Source: Bimuria novae-zelandiae CBS 107.79
Lineage: Eukaryota; Ascomycota; Dothideomycetes; Pleosporales; Didymosphaeriaceae
Length of the DNA stretch: 64,000 nucleotides
Assembly: GCA_010015655.1 (NCBI GenBank)
Contig: ML976804.1
Coordinates: forward strand, 16,969 to 80,968
Direction of reading: 5' to 3'
The notes below the pieces were generated by a model. The model saw nothing but the letters and a program-made list of their open reading frames with translations. It had not been told where the DNA came from and searched no databases. Position 1 is the stretch's first letter; each line of letters opens with the position of its first letter. Position numbers and translations under genes: made by a program. Of this stretch, positions 1-11,542 are shown in pieces.

Positions 1-2510
1 TAGCAGCGGATAGAGGCGATAGTATAGAAAAAGGAGGCGATTTCGTTATATATATAACTAGCCAACCCTAACGGGCGTAAGTGGACGATAGACTAATTAC
101 AAGAGGTATTAAAACGCGAGACTAGCGTTAAATTAGGCTAGCTATTAATAATTACCGCGTACCGTAAGATTGCTATTAGTATTAGTTAATGGTTTTTACG
201 CAGGGCTACGGCATTTTAGCCAAAAAAAGGAAAGGAAAGCAAGATATAGAACAAAGAAAATATAGTAAGATTAGTAGTAAATTTATAGGCCAGGCATATA
301 GCGCACGTGGCAGGTATAGTATACGCACAAGGCATTATAGAGCAGGCTAGGGCCGTAGTAAATAAATAGTAGTAGTTTTAGATATTAAGCACAGACTAGT
401 ATTAGTTTTTAAGGTTTCTACCTAATAATAGCGAGGAGGATAGGTGCAGGAAGCAAAAGAGGGCGCCGTTTAAAAGTAAGATAAATAAGGCTAGGATTAA
501 TTAATAGGAAAGGTTAAGGAAGATAGACACGGTTAAGTAGTTATAAAGGATAGTAGGTAAGACAGTAACGTTTTAAAGCGTATAGCGAGAGGCGATAGAT
601 GCCATTATGGGTAAAGAGAGCCCCGTAGTAGTGGTAATACTAATAGGGGCGAGTAAGAGCATGTTATTTATATTGCTAGCGTAGGCCAAGTAGGGCGGCA
701 CGACTATCGTCGTTGTCCTGTTAATTATATTATAAGGTAATATAATGCGGCGGTGTAAGAAGCTAGGGATATTATATATAGCGTAGGAGAGCTAGCGCCC
801 GCCTAACGTAGCTATAGTAGTATTAGTAACCCCTAAGTTAGTAGTTACGCAGGGGTTTACCACCTTCGTAAACTATTTAAGAGTAACACGATAATTAGAC
901 TAGATTATAATTAATAAGTGCTACGTAGTGTTAAACTAGCGGTATACGTTCTGCAAGCAGATATAGTAGTTAGGCAAGTTAGTAACTACTAAAACGTAGA
1001 TAGTGTTATTAATAGCTACGTTACTACTAAGTAAAAAGGACGAGTTATTCCAGCGAATGCATTTTAATCCTAACTAGGTTAAGGTATTCTAGGTAGAGAC
1101 GGCGCGGACGAATGTGGCATACTAGGTAATTAAGGTAGGAAGGGTAGTAAAGAAGTAGGAGGTAAAGGGGATAGTATTAGGCGTAGTATAGCAAAAGTTG
1201 CGTAAGTATAGGCAAGATAAGATAATAATATATAGTAATTTAGTGCGTAAGGTTAAGGCGTTAGCGTAGTAGTTAGGGTGCCATGCGTATTACTATAATA
1301 CCGTTAGTAAGGTAAGCATGTTAGAGGATTTTACGTTTAGTAAAGGGTAAGTAATTATTACTATAAGCGTGTTAGGTATAGGCGTTAATATTCCTAATAT
1401 CTAGTGTACTATCTACATTAATTAGCTATTTTCTATGTTAAATTACGCGTAAGAGAGCGGCTAGGCAGGACAAGATAGGGCATAGAGTAAGGCGGTTATA
1501 ATTATATAAGAAGGGGCCTAGCAAGTGGCTAAAGATAAGTAGGAGAAGAAGAAGCATGCGTTAGTGTAAGCGTTAGTAAAAAAAGGCAAGGCAGCAACGT
1601 ATAGGCGAATAGTGTTAGGTAGGTATTTAGATTATAGAGAAGTAGAGCGGGTAGGGTGTAAAGAGGGGAAAGAGAAATATAATATTTACAAAAGAGGCAA
1701 GGAGACGAAAGAGGAGGAGAGCAAAAGGGGTAGCGGCAGGGATAGTAGCAATAGAGAAGAGATAGACGTGGTTAAAGTAGAGAGGGAGAGAGAGAGGGAA
1801 AGGGAGAGGGAGAGAGAGAGAGAGAGGGAGAGGAAGAGAGAGAGGAAGAGGAAGAGGAAGAGAGAGAGAAAGAGAAAGAGAGAGAGGGAGAGAAAGAGAG
1901 AGGTAGAAAGAGAAGTAGTATAGCGTGCGTTCTAGTAATAGGAGTAGACACGATAGGGTCCGCGATAGAGGTTTATGCAGGACTAGCAAGAGGCGTACGC
2001 TAGTATAGAATAGTTACGTAGTTAGTTAGCGTAGTAGGTAAATTAGTGCAGAATATATAAAGGTACGGGCAATAAATAGAGCGCACATAATATTTAGTAA
2101 TATTAGTGGGTAGAGAGCTAGGCAGCGAAGGAGATAATTAAGAAGATAAAGTAGTAGATCTAGTTTAAGCCGTATTTAGGTTGTTTTTAGTGCGGGGTGC
2201 CGCAGGAGATATGCCATTAATAAGAGGAGAACGGACGGGGGCGTTATTAGCGAGTAGTAGGCGGCAAATACTAGTATTATAGCGTTTTAGTAGCTAGATT
2301 AATAGGGATCGTGCATGGGAGCGAGGATTCCGTTAGGAGCCATTAGGTTAATTAATTAGTACGCGAAGGTGTTGATAGATCGTCTATAAATAGGTTAGTT
2401 TAATATTTAGGGACAAAGTAGGCGTTTAATCCGATAGAAAGTAACTATTTAGTGGCCGAGTTTTGTTAGATTACCCGATTATTAGAAGAGTAGGCGTATA
2501 GGAGGAAGAA
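1..2510 (+). pseudogene. 3' part of a telomere-linked RecQ-type helicase (TLH copy A), RIP-inactivated
   Basis: The coding frame is recognisable but full of TAG/TAA stops. It is about 90% similar by eye to the copy at 58.6-61.0 kb. Visible in order: a Walker A loop (GASKSMLF-like, about 643-672), a TIVVV strand (about 703-720), a mutated DExH box reading NKCH (about 911-922), motif V (LGIGVNIPNI, about 1365-1400) and motif VI (QES-AGQD, about 1450-1480). A Cys-rich tail with a Lys/Arg/Glu-rich stretch follows. The 5' half lies outside the window. Family knowledge: such RecQ-like genes sit next to fungal telomeres and are multicopy, and their N-terminal OrsD-type zinc domain is seen in copies B-E here. 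The stops fit CAG, CAA and TGG mutated by RIP. Identification as TLH is firm; no function should remain. Confidence 0.85.
1770..1915 (+). repeat. (GA)n-rich microsatellite inside the helicase reading frame
   Basis: An almost pure purine run of GAGAGG, GAGAGA and GAAGAG units. It encodes Arg-Glu and Arg-Lys repeats in the helicase frame between the motifs EEIDVVKVE and EVEREVV. The equivalent stretch of copy E (about 60380-60425) is roughly 100 bp shorter with both flanks in frame, so the repeat has changed length by whole codons. Confidence 0.8.
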
Positions 2511-2559
2511 TAGATAAGGTTTATTAGTTTTATATATATATTCCGACTAAGTATTTTTA

Positions 2560-4380
2560 GTTTCGTATAAAGTAGACAGAATAAAAAGAGTAAAAAAGTA
2601 TTATAATAATAATAAGTTATAAATAAATAACAGTAAAATAAATAGTAAAAGAAAAAGAAAAAAGTAGGGAGGTAAAGTAAATAATATTATATAGAATAGA
2701 AAATAGAAAAGAAAAGAAAAGAGATATAAGAAAAAAAAATATATAGTATTAATAATTAATTTATAAATAAAGTAAATAGTAAAATAGTAATATAGTAAAA
2801 ATAATAGGTTATTAATAAAATAAATAGGTTTATAGTTGAAAATAATAAGAAGGATATATAATTTAAATAATAGTATAATAATAAAGGTAAAGTATTATAA
2901 AAAGAAAATTTAAATAAAGAAAAAATTTAATAAAGTTTATATAAAAAGGTAAGAAAAAAAAGGAGAGCAAGGAGGATAAAATAATTTTAAAATATAAACG
3001 TAGAAAGATGTAAGGAATAATAATAAAAAATTATATAAAAAAAATAATATAAAAAATAAAAGTTTAGAAAGAAAGGGTAATATAAAAGACAATAATAATA
3101 AGTACGTAAAATAAATATATAAATAAAAGGGGAAATATATATAAGGAAAATAAAGGTATAGTATAAAAATAGTAATAAAAATAAAATAGGTATATATATT
3201 TATATAAATTAAATGTTTATTTAAAAAAAAGAATAACATAATTAATTAATAGTTAAGATTATAAGAAATTATAAGGTTAGAAATATATATAATTAAAGAA
3301 TTAGGTATTATTAGAATTTAAAGCGTTTAAGTTATAAGAATTATAAATTAGAATTAAAAGAATTAAAAGGGTTAGAGTAAAAAGAATTTAAAGGGTTAGG
3401 GTTATAAGAATGTAAAGAGTTAGGGTTAAAAGAATTTAACAAGTTAGAATTAAAAGAATTTAAATGATTAGGTTTAAAAGAATATAAAGAGTTATAGTTA
3501 AAAAAATAAAAGAGGAAGGATTATAAAATATTTAAATATATTACGTATTAAAGTATAATAAAAATAAAAATAAAAATAAATAGTAGTAAAAAAGAGTGTT
3601 AAAAATAGTAAAGTTATATATTATAGGTATATATATAAAACAAGAAGTTATAAAAGAGTAATAAAATATAGTTAATAATATAAGAAAGGTGAAAGGGAAA
3701 GAAGTTTTTTATATTTAAATACAAGGTAATAAAAAAAGATTTTATAAAAAAAAATGAATTAATTTATAATAATAATAATATTAAAAATAAAAGTAAATGA
3801 AACAAAATAATAAAGGGGAAGAGAAAGAGTACGTAAGTAAAAATATAATAAATATAATTATAAAATAAAAAATAAGAAAATATAGGATTAAAAAATAAAT
3901 TAAGTATTAATTAAATAAAAAAAGAGGTAGGATTAATATAAGAAAATAGTAATACGTTACAAAATATAAAACAAAGTTAAATAGAAAATAAATAACTAGT
4001 AATTTATTTATAAATGTAGAGTAATAGCTAAAAATAGATAAAAAATTATAAATAAAGAGCGTAAAATAAAATAAGGGTTAAGAAAAAATATATTTTAGTA
4101 TAATTATAATAAGAAAATAATAAATAGTACATAAGAAAAAGTAAATAAATAATAGTAATATTAAAAAAAAGAATATATTAATAAAGTAGTAAAAAGAAAA
4201 TAAACCAAAATAGAAAATTATATCAAAAAATATAGAATATAATAGCGATATTATAATAAGAAGAGAAAAAGAAATTTATAGTTTTATAAAAAAGGTTATT
4301 AAAAAAGAAAAGAAAAAGTTATATAGTATAGTATATATTAGAAAAATTAGTAGTTTATTATAAAAATATTTTTAAAATAG
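2560..4380. repeat. AT-rich, C-poor low-complexity tract with degenerate telomere-like repeats
   Basis: No coding signal. The top strand is mainly A, T and G; by eye I count about 25-30 C in 1.8 kb. Around 3355-3490 a period of about 20 bp recurs, alternating AGAATTTAAA-like text with GGGTTAGGGTTA-like text. The same kind of sequence follows helicase copy E at the right end. It stops sharply at about 4383, where normal-GC DNA begins. Confidence 0.7.
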
Positions 4381-4382
4381 TA

Positions 4383-5739
4383 AACAATCAGACGGCAAGC
4401 CTGCATCTAGAAATGGATGCACCCCGTTCGGGCAATCCGGGCCCTCGCACACCCCTTCGCACTAGCGCCGAACCGGTAACCGACCTCGACCTCCTACCAT
4501 AAAACGCCCACCTTTCACCGTCATCTTTCCCATCCTCTCCTCCCTTTTTCTCTCTACTCTGCTCCCCTTTTTTCCCACCGGTCGCCCGGTCCAGCCCCAG
4601 GCATTATTCCCTCCACCCCCCAAACTCAATCCGTCACCGCCCATCGCCGGACTGCCTTCCTACTCGTCCTTGTGGCCCCGAACCCCTACGTCGACTGCGC
4701 CATTCATCCGTTCTTGCGTAGGCGGATTCAAACCGCAGCTCGCTTTCGCATTCGTCTGTGGCCCCCTCCTTCCTCCTCTCTATCCACTCTCGTGGTCTCC
4801 CCAGCTCAGCACTTTTGCTGCTCCTCCTTTCCTCTCCTCTCCTCTCTTTCATCCTTTGCGAGTTCTCCTCTTGCCTATCGCGGAGGACGTTCGCCAGACT
4901 CACCCCAGCAGCAGCCCCCGTGGAAGGTTGGAAGCTCGCCACCCGTCGGAAACCCATGCACGCGCACGAGCATATGCAAGGCCTGTGGAATCCCTTCCAC
5001 TGTTCCGGACTGGCCGATGCAATCTGCCACTACTTCCTCCCCCTTTCCCCTTTCGAGGCCGAGGATTGCGTTGCCCTCACGCCGTTGTCTCAGGACCAAC
5101 ATGCCTGGATTGCGCCCCACTCCTTCGGTCAACGGTCAACTGGGTTACACCAATCCAGTAGGCCGCGCTCCGGTCATACACCCGCATAACACGTTGATTC
5201 GAGCCGTTCTCGTACCGCCAATATAGCACTGTACTCCATCTTACGTAGAGCATGTAACATAGCAACGTAACCGGCAAGGATCACGGGTAATCAAATGCTG
5301 GCAGCGGACGGTTCGGAGCTTAGCTCGACCACGCCGCGAGAGGCCAAGGAGGCATTTGCTTCCAATCGTTAGACGCCACAGGAGAATGCCGGCAAGAATC
5401 GTGCGTTCATGCGTTATCTAGCTGAGACCCGACGTACCTAGGAGGGTGGGTTACAATCGGAGCTGGAGCTGGGGATCGGTGCTCTGGTACAGGGTGGTAC
5501 GGCTGGTTATGCAGCCGGAAGGCACCTGCCGCTAGGTCACCGAATGAGCTACGCCAGCTCTTGACATGATGAGGAGGGTTTCCAGGTCGCTCGAAAAAGC
5601 AATGCGCGGCCGTTTCGGGGACGCCGAGGCCGATGGGCATCGACCTTATATAAAGCGACCCCAAGTCCGGACGAAGGCCTACATCTTCCATATCTGCATC
5701 TCCTCCTTCTGGACCTGGGAGCAACGTCGCCCCGTCAAA
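4383..5739 (+). promoter_or_regulatory. Upstream region of the SANT-like gene, with TATA box
   Basis: Normal-GC DNA, strongly C/T-rich on the top strand at 4480-5060. It holds several overlapping open frames with no recognisable protein and no family motif. A TATATAAA box at 5647-5654 lies about 90 bp upstream of the ATG at 5740. The CT-rich stretch between them looks like a fungal 5' leader. I see no other gene here. Confidence 0.5.
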
Positions 5740-7734
5740 ATGGCGTTCTCTTGCACCAATACTTCGCTCGTTGCTGCTCGTCCCTTTATTCCATACGTTG
5801 TCCCAACATCTAAATCCAAGCGCAAGCCAAATACTAAAGCCGGCACAGTACAACGCAACCTTGTCGAGGTTAATATCGCTGAACGTATCGACGACTCCCC
5901 AGCACCTTGTTCGGATACATGCCTACCCCCTCTTGACACGAGAGCGTCTACCTTGCTGGTAGCTGCAGACGCTTCTGGTCTACAATCCTGCCATACAGTT
6001 CGTCCACTTACTAGCACAAGCCGAGAGCACCTGCGCAACACATGCGTAGACGTGGTCGGTGACCTCGATAACTCTTCCGCATGGAAAGGGTTGGAAGGCT
6101 TCAGCGGAAACAGTCAAGGTTAGTACGCGAATGTGTTGTGTTACTGATTTACTGACCTACGACAGAGTTCCCCTTCAATGCAGACGGCCCGGCCGAGGAA
6201 GGGGAGAGTACAGCGCAAGTCGAGCCTAGCCGCGAAGCATACGATTATCAAGTAGACGATGATGACGCGGCTGCTGGTGCCGAAGCCTGGTGTGCTGAAC
6301 AGGGTGGCGAAGTCGACGGTGTGCGCACAGATGCCTTATCTGAGCAGGAGATAGGATGTGTTCCCCGCGGTCAGTAGCGTCCTGGCTCCTAATTCACGGC
6401 CCATCGCTGACCTGTTCGAAAGTGGGATCGATGGCCGAGGACCAACCCCTCGTTGACGCTTCGAGCGGATCGCCGTCGGGACGCAAACGAGCACGCAGCT
6501 CTCAAACTGGTACGATCTTCACCTCAGCAGAGACACCGGACATCCCATCATTAGCAGGGCTAGATGATGCTGATAAGAGAAAGAGGCAAAGGACGTTTAG
6601 AAACACGGGAAACCCCATACTCGACCTTACGCCTGTGCCCGAGCCGATGCCCTCACCGGTGACGTCCAGCGGACCCCCTTCTCGTTGCAGAGCCAGCAAT
6701 GAGCGTAGCCCCTTTCCACTCGACAGCGGCAGCCTATTCAACGGTGTCGGGACCCCATTCTCGCCCTTACAGAACCTCGAAGAGGGTAGTGACGCTGGAG
6801 TCGATGAGCTACTACGATCGCCAAGACGAGACGACACATTCACCGGAAGACAGGGTGATGAAGCTATCTATCCAGGATCGGTGACGCCTGCTGCATATGG
6901 AACAGACAAAGGCAGTGGTGACGAAGCTGAGGAAGGCCACTCCGGCGAACGCAGTCATATCGACGGGTATGATGGAAGTTTGCGGGAAACTTCTCAATGG
7001 AGCAATCACAGAGGTCGTCCAATCCGGATGAACTGTAGGGGCCAATCACGGCCCTCTCTCGGAAGCTCTCGCAGGGCCAGGATGCCCGCGAGCGCGTTAC
7101 CAAGCATAGCCTCATCTCGAATAACCCAACCTTCTATGCCCAGAACAGAGAGCGCTTTTCAGACTTGCTCCCCGCAGAGACAGTCTCCGAAATCGAAAGC
7201 TGGTGGCAGCCACCACCAGATGGGTGCGAAGATGGCCTATGAGATAACTGATCTCACGCATATTCAGGTGCCAAAAGGCTCGTCTGTTGTGACAATGATC
7301 GTGCGTTGCATCGAGTCGAATTTGCCTCTCCACCCGATAACCTCGCATCACGGACTCTTCGGCAGCGAAGGCAAGGTGATCCGCATGACGCAGCTCTCGC
7401 CAGATTCATGGATGCTTGTAGGATACCAAAGTGACGATGTCGCGCCGAGCGCATGTTCCCGCGAAAACCCGACCTTGCCGAACATCAGAAGAGCGAGCAT
7501 TTCCACCAGCGACAGTGCCAGTGACGGCGACGGCTCGAGCGACGAAACGAAGCGTGTGAAGAAGACCATGTTGCTCGTACGCGCACACCGTGGTTAAAGT
7601 CGGACGAGGAGCGCTTACTCTCACTCAGAGATAAGATACTCATGAGTTGGGGTGATGTAATCAAACGCTCCTCGAAGCGGACGCTGGGCGCCGTGAAAGT
7701 GCGCTATTATGCTTTGCACAAGAAGGACTCGTAG
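5740..7734 (+). pseudogene. Myb/SANT-like nuclear protein, three exons, frameshifted before the SANT domain
   Basis: The start at 5740 has a strong context (GTCAAAATGGCG) behind a TATA box; an in-frame ATG at 5566 is the alternative. Exon 1 is 5740-6118, intron 1 6119-6165 (branch CTGAC), exon 2 6166-6369, intron 2 6370-6422 (GTCAGT, branch GCTGAC, AAG acceptor), and exon 3 starts at 6423. Both splices keep the frame. The body is Ser/Pro/Asp-rich with a basic GRKRARS patch, then an ordered region around EITDLTHIQVPKGSSVVTMIVRC. That frame stops at 7595-7597, while the overlapping frame encodes RTRTPWLKSDEERLLSLRDK and the rest of a SANT/Myb-like repeat to the stop at 7732-7734. A net one-base shift at about 7530-7580 would join them. 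Function is unknown, perhaps DNA binding. An assembly error would be an alternative to a true frameshift. Confidence 0.65.
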
Positions 7735-8249
7735 GGCGCTCAGCTGAAGCGCTCGCTCTTGTAGAGGAAAGAGGTCTAACATAAAAGGTACAAGCACGTC
7801 CGAGGTTGACTGGTTGGCACCTTGGGTGGGGATAAGTTCACCTTTTGCACACAGGGGTGAGATAGCAGACCCAGGGGTCGAAGCTGGGGCGGCCACAGAA
7901 GCGGAGCCCCAACCAATCATCACATCCTCAAGATCGCTTGTGTTGCAGTTACTTTCCGCCCCCGGAACGTGATGCATAGCTATCACCTTACTCCGAACTG
8001 GAACTTTATTATCTCCAATTTCATTGTGACAAAAAGCTGAAGTAACCTCCCCCCCTGCGAAGCGAAAGACCCCTGCGTCGCGATAGGATCAACAGGTACT
8101 TGACTTTGCACCAGCTTCAACCTTTCCCCACAAGGTATCCGTAATTAAGGACCTTGCAGCAGTATTCAAAACGCTAGAATTAATTTACGTAGTACAGCGC
8201 TTAGTCCTATCCTATATTTGCGCCAGTACCTGTTGAGATGGATCTGTAG
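7735..8249. other. Non-coding stretch between SANT-like gene and NLR remnant
   Basis: No supported gene. A pair of inverted CAACAGGTACT-like segments (about 8090-8103 and 8226-8239) brackets about 150 bp of AT-richer DNA. It may be a small insertion that removed the end of the neighbouring NLR repeat domain. Confidence 0.35.
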
Positions 8250-8860
8250 CCAACATTGTACTTAGCCTATTTGACCTTGACGACGTGCTCCAGCAACCCT
8301 ATCGCCTCCTATGTCTGCCCATTGGCCCGGTACGCAATAGCAAGCGCGTGCTGCGATGCTAGCCGATCAGGGTGAGTCTCCGCCAGCGTAACAAACTCGA
8401 CCGCCAGCTGCGTCTTGCCTATGCCGCCGAGGCCGTGGAGGACGGCGACGTTTCGACGGCTCGCTGCGTGCACTGGGTCGACCAGAAGCCGCTCAAGCTC
8501 ATGCATCTCTGCATCTCGCCCAACAAAGCGATTCACTACCGGTACGCCTCGGAGACTGACGTCGATTTTGTGTTTGCCATCGTCTGTTCGACTTGGTCAA
8601 CCTTGTAGATGTGCTAGTGGCTACTGCGATGCATAATTACATTGGGAACGGGTCAGCACAAGCTGAGGAGCCGCCCTGATCATGGTCTTGACTACGTCGC
8701 TCACTGTCTCAAAGTCTTCCTCTGCCGGCTTCCCAAACTTGTTCATGTCAAAGTGCGTCCGCGACAGCGAGAACTTGCTCGTCGCATCGGACAGGTCGAG
8801 GCAGCCAGAGCTCTCGCTCACCACGAATCTCTGTGAAGACAGTCAGCCTTAGCATAATGC
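8250..8860 (-). pseudogene. NLR-like STAND protein remnant (N-terminal domain end, NB-ARC P-loop, TPR)
   Basis: Three pieces lie in order on the minus strand. At about 8824-8690 is the end of an N-terminal effector domain (CLDLSDATSKFSLSRTHFDM, then NKFGKPAEEDFETVSDVV). I recall this text from fungal NLRs, usually behind alpha/beta-hydrolase-type domains. At about 8580-8400 is the linker LRGVPVVNRFVGRDAEMHEL and the Walker A loop GLGGIGKTQLAVEFV of an NB-ARC domain. At 8390-8255 is a kinesin-light-chain-type TPR (HPDRLASQHALAIAYRANGQ, then a stop, then EAIGLLEHVVKV). The NB-ARC is only about 40 residues before it runs straight into TPR, so most of it is deleted. The stop after NGQT at 8309 fits CAG to TAG. 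Intact family members act as intracellular non-self or incompatibility sensors; this copy is dead. Confidence 0.75.
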
Positions 8861-9590
8861 ACGCTTCCTTGTCAAACCCACCGTCCGATCTGTCTTCCCC
8901 ACAATCCTTCCTACTTTGCTAGAACTCATTGTTCAGCTCCGCAAGCTTCTCTTTTATCGTCACCAACGACATCGAGCAAATTACACGGCATACATGCCTT
9001 TGCGATCTCTACCCGACACAAGATGTCATCTACCTATCTGCCTCAATTTGAGAACCGCTCAACTTGATTGAGCTGTACAAATCAAGCTTTTCTTGCCGTG
9101 TTGCGGCGACAGAGCGAATAATACCAAGGCACATAGTGAAACGATCTATCCACTCTATTGCGCGATTTTTTTCTATCACGTCTCCATCCTTGACAAGCCT
9201 ACTCCAGCGGCTGGAGTCCAGCCTACTCGTCCTGCAGCGATAACATCCCCACGTCACATTCTACTGAGAGTCCCTACACCCCTCCATTGCACAGACCAAG
9301 AAGTATCCACGATGCCAAACGGTACCAAGCTACGGCCAGCCTTCGCCGGATACCGCTCCGCATCTCACATGATAGTCTCAACCGCGGCACGCGCAATCTC
9401 CTTCTATCTTTTGCATTTTCTAAAAACACAAATCTCAAAATAGTGTATTGCTATTCGTACAAGTCGAACCTCCCACGCTGAATGCAAGCTAGAAATCACA
9501 CAAAACAAACGAGCGGACAAGACACGCGTGATCAAGCAGTCCCATTTGACAACCCACCCAGCGGGTCTCCTCCTAATGACACTGTGGTTA
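8861..9590. other. Non-coding stretch between NLR remnant and antiporter gene
   Basis: I see no supported gene. Short open frames on both strands lack family motifs, splice logic or homology to neighbours. The part next to 8860 could still hold the worn 5' end of the NLR. Confidence 0.4.
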
Positions 9591-11542
9591 TTACCTATCA
9601 CCAACGTGAGCCTTGGGATGTAACACCTCCTCATCCGACTTCTCCATGTATGGCGGCACATATCCACCATCGTCCCGTGTGGTTTGCGTTTCGTCGGTGT
9701 TCCAGCGCTGCAACGGCAACATGGCGCCCGAGACGGGCCTTGAGAAGCGGTTGTGCACGATGACGGAGCTGCGCTTGGGGTTTGCGTACGAGTTAGGCGG
9801 CGGGGCATCGGCGTCGGAGCGCAAACGGACTTCGGCGGGTTCTTCTTCGACAATAGGTGCAACACCCTTGTAACGGTAGAAGGCGTCGAGGGCCGGGATG
9901 GAAAGTCCGTGGAAGACGATGGAGAAGAACACGAGCCAGTAAACGACGGGAACCATGGCGGCGACGAGATTGTTCTCTTCGTCGGTCAGAGCTTCACCAG
10001 CCTTGGGGAAGAGGTGGCGGGTGTGCTCGACGTAGAAAACGGCTCCGATTCCTAGGGACAGAAAGGTCAGTGGCCGAACCAGAGGTAGGAAACTGGACAA
10101 GCTTACCGATGGGCCCGAAGTAACCCATGAAGAGGGCCTCCTTCCAGCCCTTGACGCAGCGAGGCATCAGCTTGTAGGTCATGAAGATGGCGGGAATGCG
10201 ACGGAAAGCCATAATCAGGAAACCGAGTATGAAGAGGCGGCCCACGGTGATGCCGGTGATGTCGGGCTGCTGGAATTGTTCCCAAGGGAAGATGGTACCG
10301 ATGTACATGAAACCTCCAAAGTTGAGTATGACATCGAAACAACTGTTTACTTCGTCGTGACGCTTCTCCGCCTCTTCCAGGTACACACCATCCCAGTTGA
10401 GCACATTGCCGGCGACGAAGCAAGCGAGAAGATCGTCTGTACCGAGAAGTCCGCAAACACCGATAGTGAATAGACCGATAGCCATGGGCCACAGGAGAAA
10501 GCTCTCAGAGTCGATCCATCGTCGGCGCAAGGCATACCTGATAGCATACATGCTACCGTATCCGGTCACGATGCCGATAGCAACGGACATGATGATGATA
10601 TATAGCCAGCCCTCCACGATCCATTGCTCAAAAGCCTTGGGCAGACCTCCGCCAAGACGGCCAATGTCCTCCTCGCGTTTGAGAAGAAGCCTCGCTCCAT
10701 GCTCGACTGCGGCCTCGGCACCCTCCTTAAAGTTGACGTTCTTCAAATCGGCGTGCCGGATCAGGTAAGTGGCGAGCAGCAAGAAAGGGAAGCCGAAACC
10801 GTCGTTGGCACCGGCCTCGGACGAGATGAGCTCTCGCAGCGCCCTAGGGACGTACTTGTCAGAAAACGGTCCCTTGGCGACGGCTTAGGAGAGAATAGGA
10901 TCAGTGCAAGTGACGCAGGAACCAATCACAAGTACGGCGAGGAAAGACAGGTTAGGAATGGTGATCAAGATGCAGAGACTAGTGAAGATCCACATAATTG
11001 TCTGCCAAAGGTCAGTCAAGAAATGCGCTAGACCATCGGTTCACGCACCATGACTAGCAGAAGACAAATGACCATCTCTTTCCAGTTAATGGCCTAGTAT
11101 TTGGCTAGAAGTTAGAAGCCTGCGATGACCAGCTAGACACCAATAACAATGCGGCACATGCCCTGCGCTGACATTAGCAATGGTACAACGGGTCATTGGT
11201 AACACCACATACCAGAGTGATGGCATTTTGCTGCCCTTCCTCCGCAGACGCCCATCGGTCGGCAACCAGGAACTTGGACGCTATTGGCCCGAGTATGATG
11301 CCAACAATCACAGCAGGAACTTGCGTGGGTTAGTGACGGACTGGCGTCGATTAGAGGGAAGACACATACGTGCTTCTCCCAGATACCACACCTGCTTTAT
11401 CTTGATGGAAATGAAGCCGTAAACGACAATAAAGGCGCCTACATGACGGTTTTTAGTAGCGTCCTTTACCCCTGAGCAGATCACTGTACGCACCTAGCAC
11501 CGCAATAACGATGTTCAGCTCGCTCAAGTCCAAACTCGGCAT
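9591..11542 (-). pseudogene. NHA1-type plasma-membrane Na+/H+ antiporter, exon structure intact but four nonsense codons
   Basis: Six exons on the minus strand: 11494-11542, 11370-11438, 11213-11319, 11049-11162, 10107-11001 and 9591-10051. Introns are 47-55 nt with GT-AG ends. The conceptual protein is about 564 residues: it starts MPSLDLSELNIVIAVLGAFI, continues with LGEALPAVIVGIILGPIASK, and includes SEAGANDGFGFPFL, which carries the conserved acidic ion-binding Asp of fungal antiporters. Multiple membrane spans precede a hydrophilic tail. Known role of the family: electroneutral or electrogenic exchange of Na+ or K+ for H+. In-frame stops lie at 11133-11135 (GV-stop-LVIAG), 11112-11114 (GF-stop-L), 11094-11096 (KY-stop-A) and 10885-10887 (ILS-stop-AVAKG). 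Each replaces a Gln expected in the family, so each is CAG or CAA to TAG or TAA. Everything else looks functional, so inactivation is recent. Confidence 0.88.

Noticed and set aside
4670..5226. Overlapping open frames of 143-184 codons on the top strand
   Set aside because: C/T-rich composition opens all three frames at once; no domain, and the region sits where the leader and promoter of the SANT-like gene are expected.
8090..8239. Small inverted-repeat insertion in the NLR remnant
   Set aside because: The arms match over only about 11-14 bp and no target duplication is visible; kept only as a comment.
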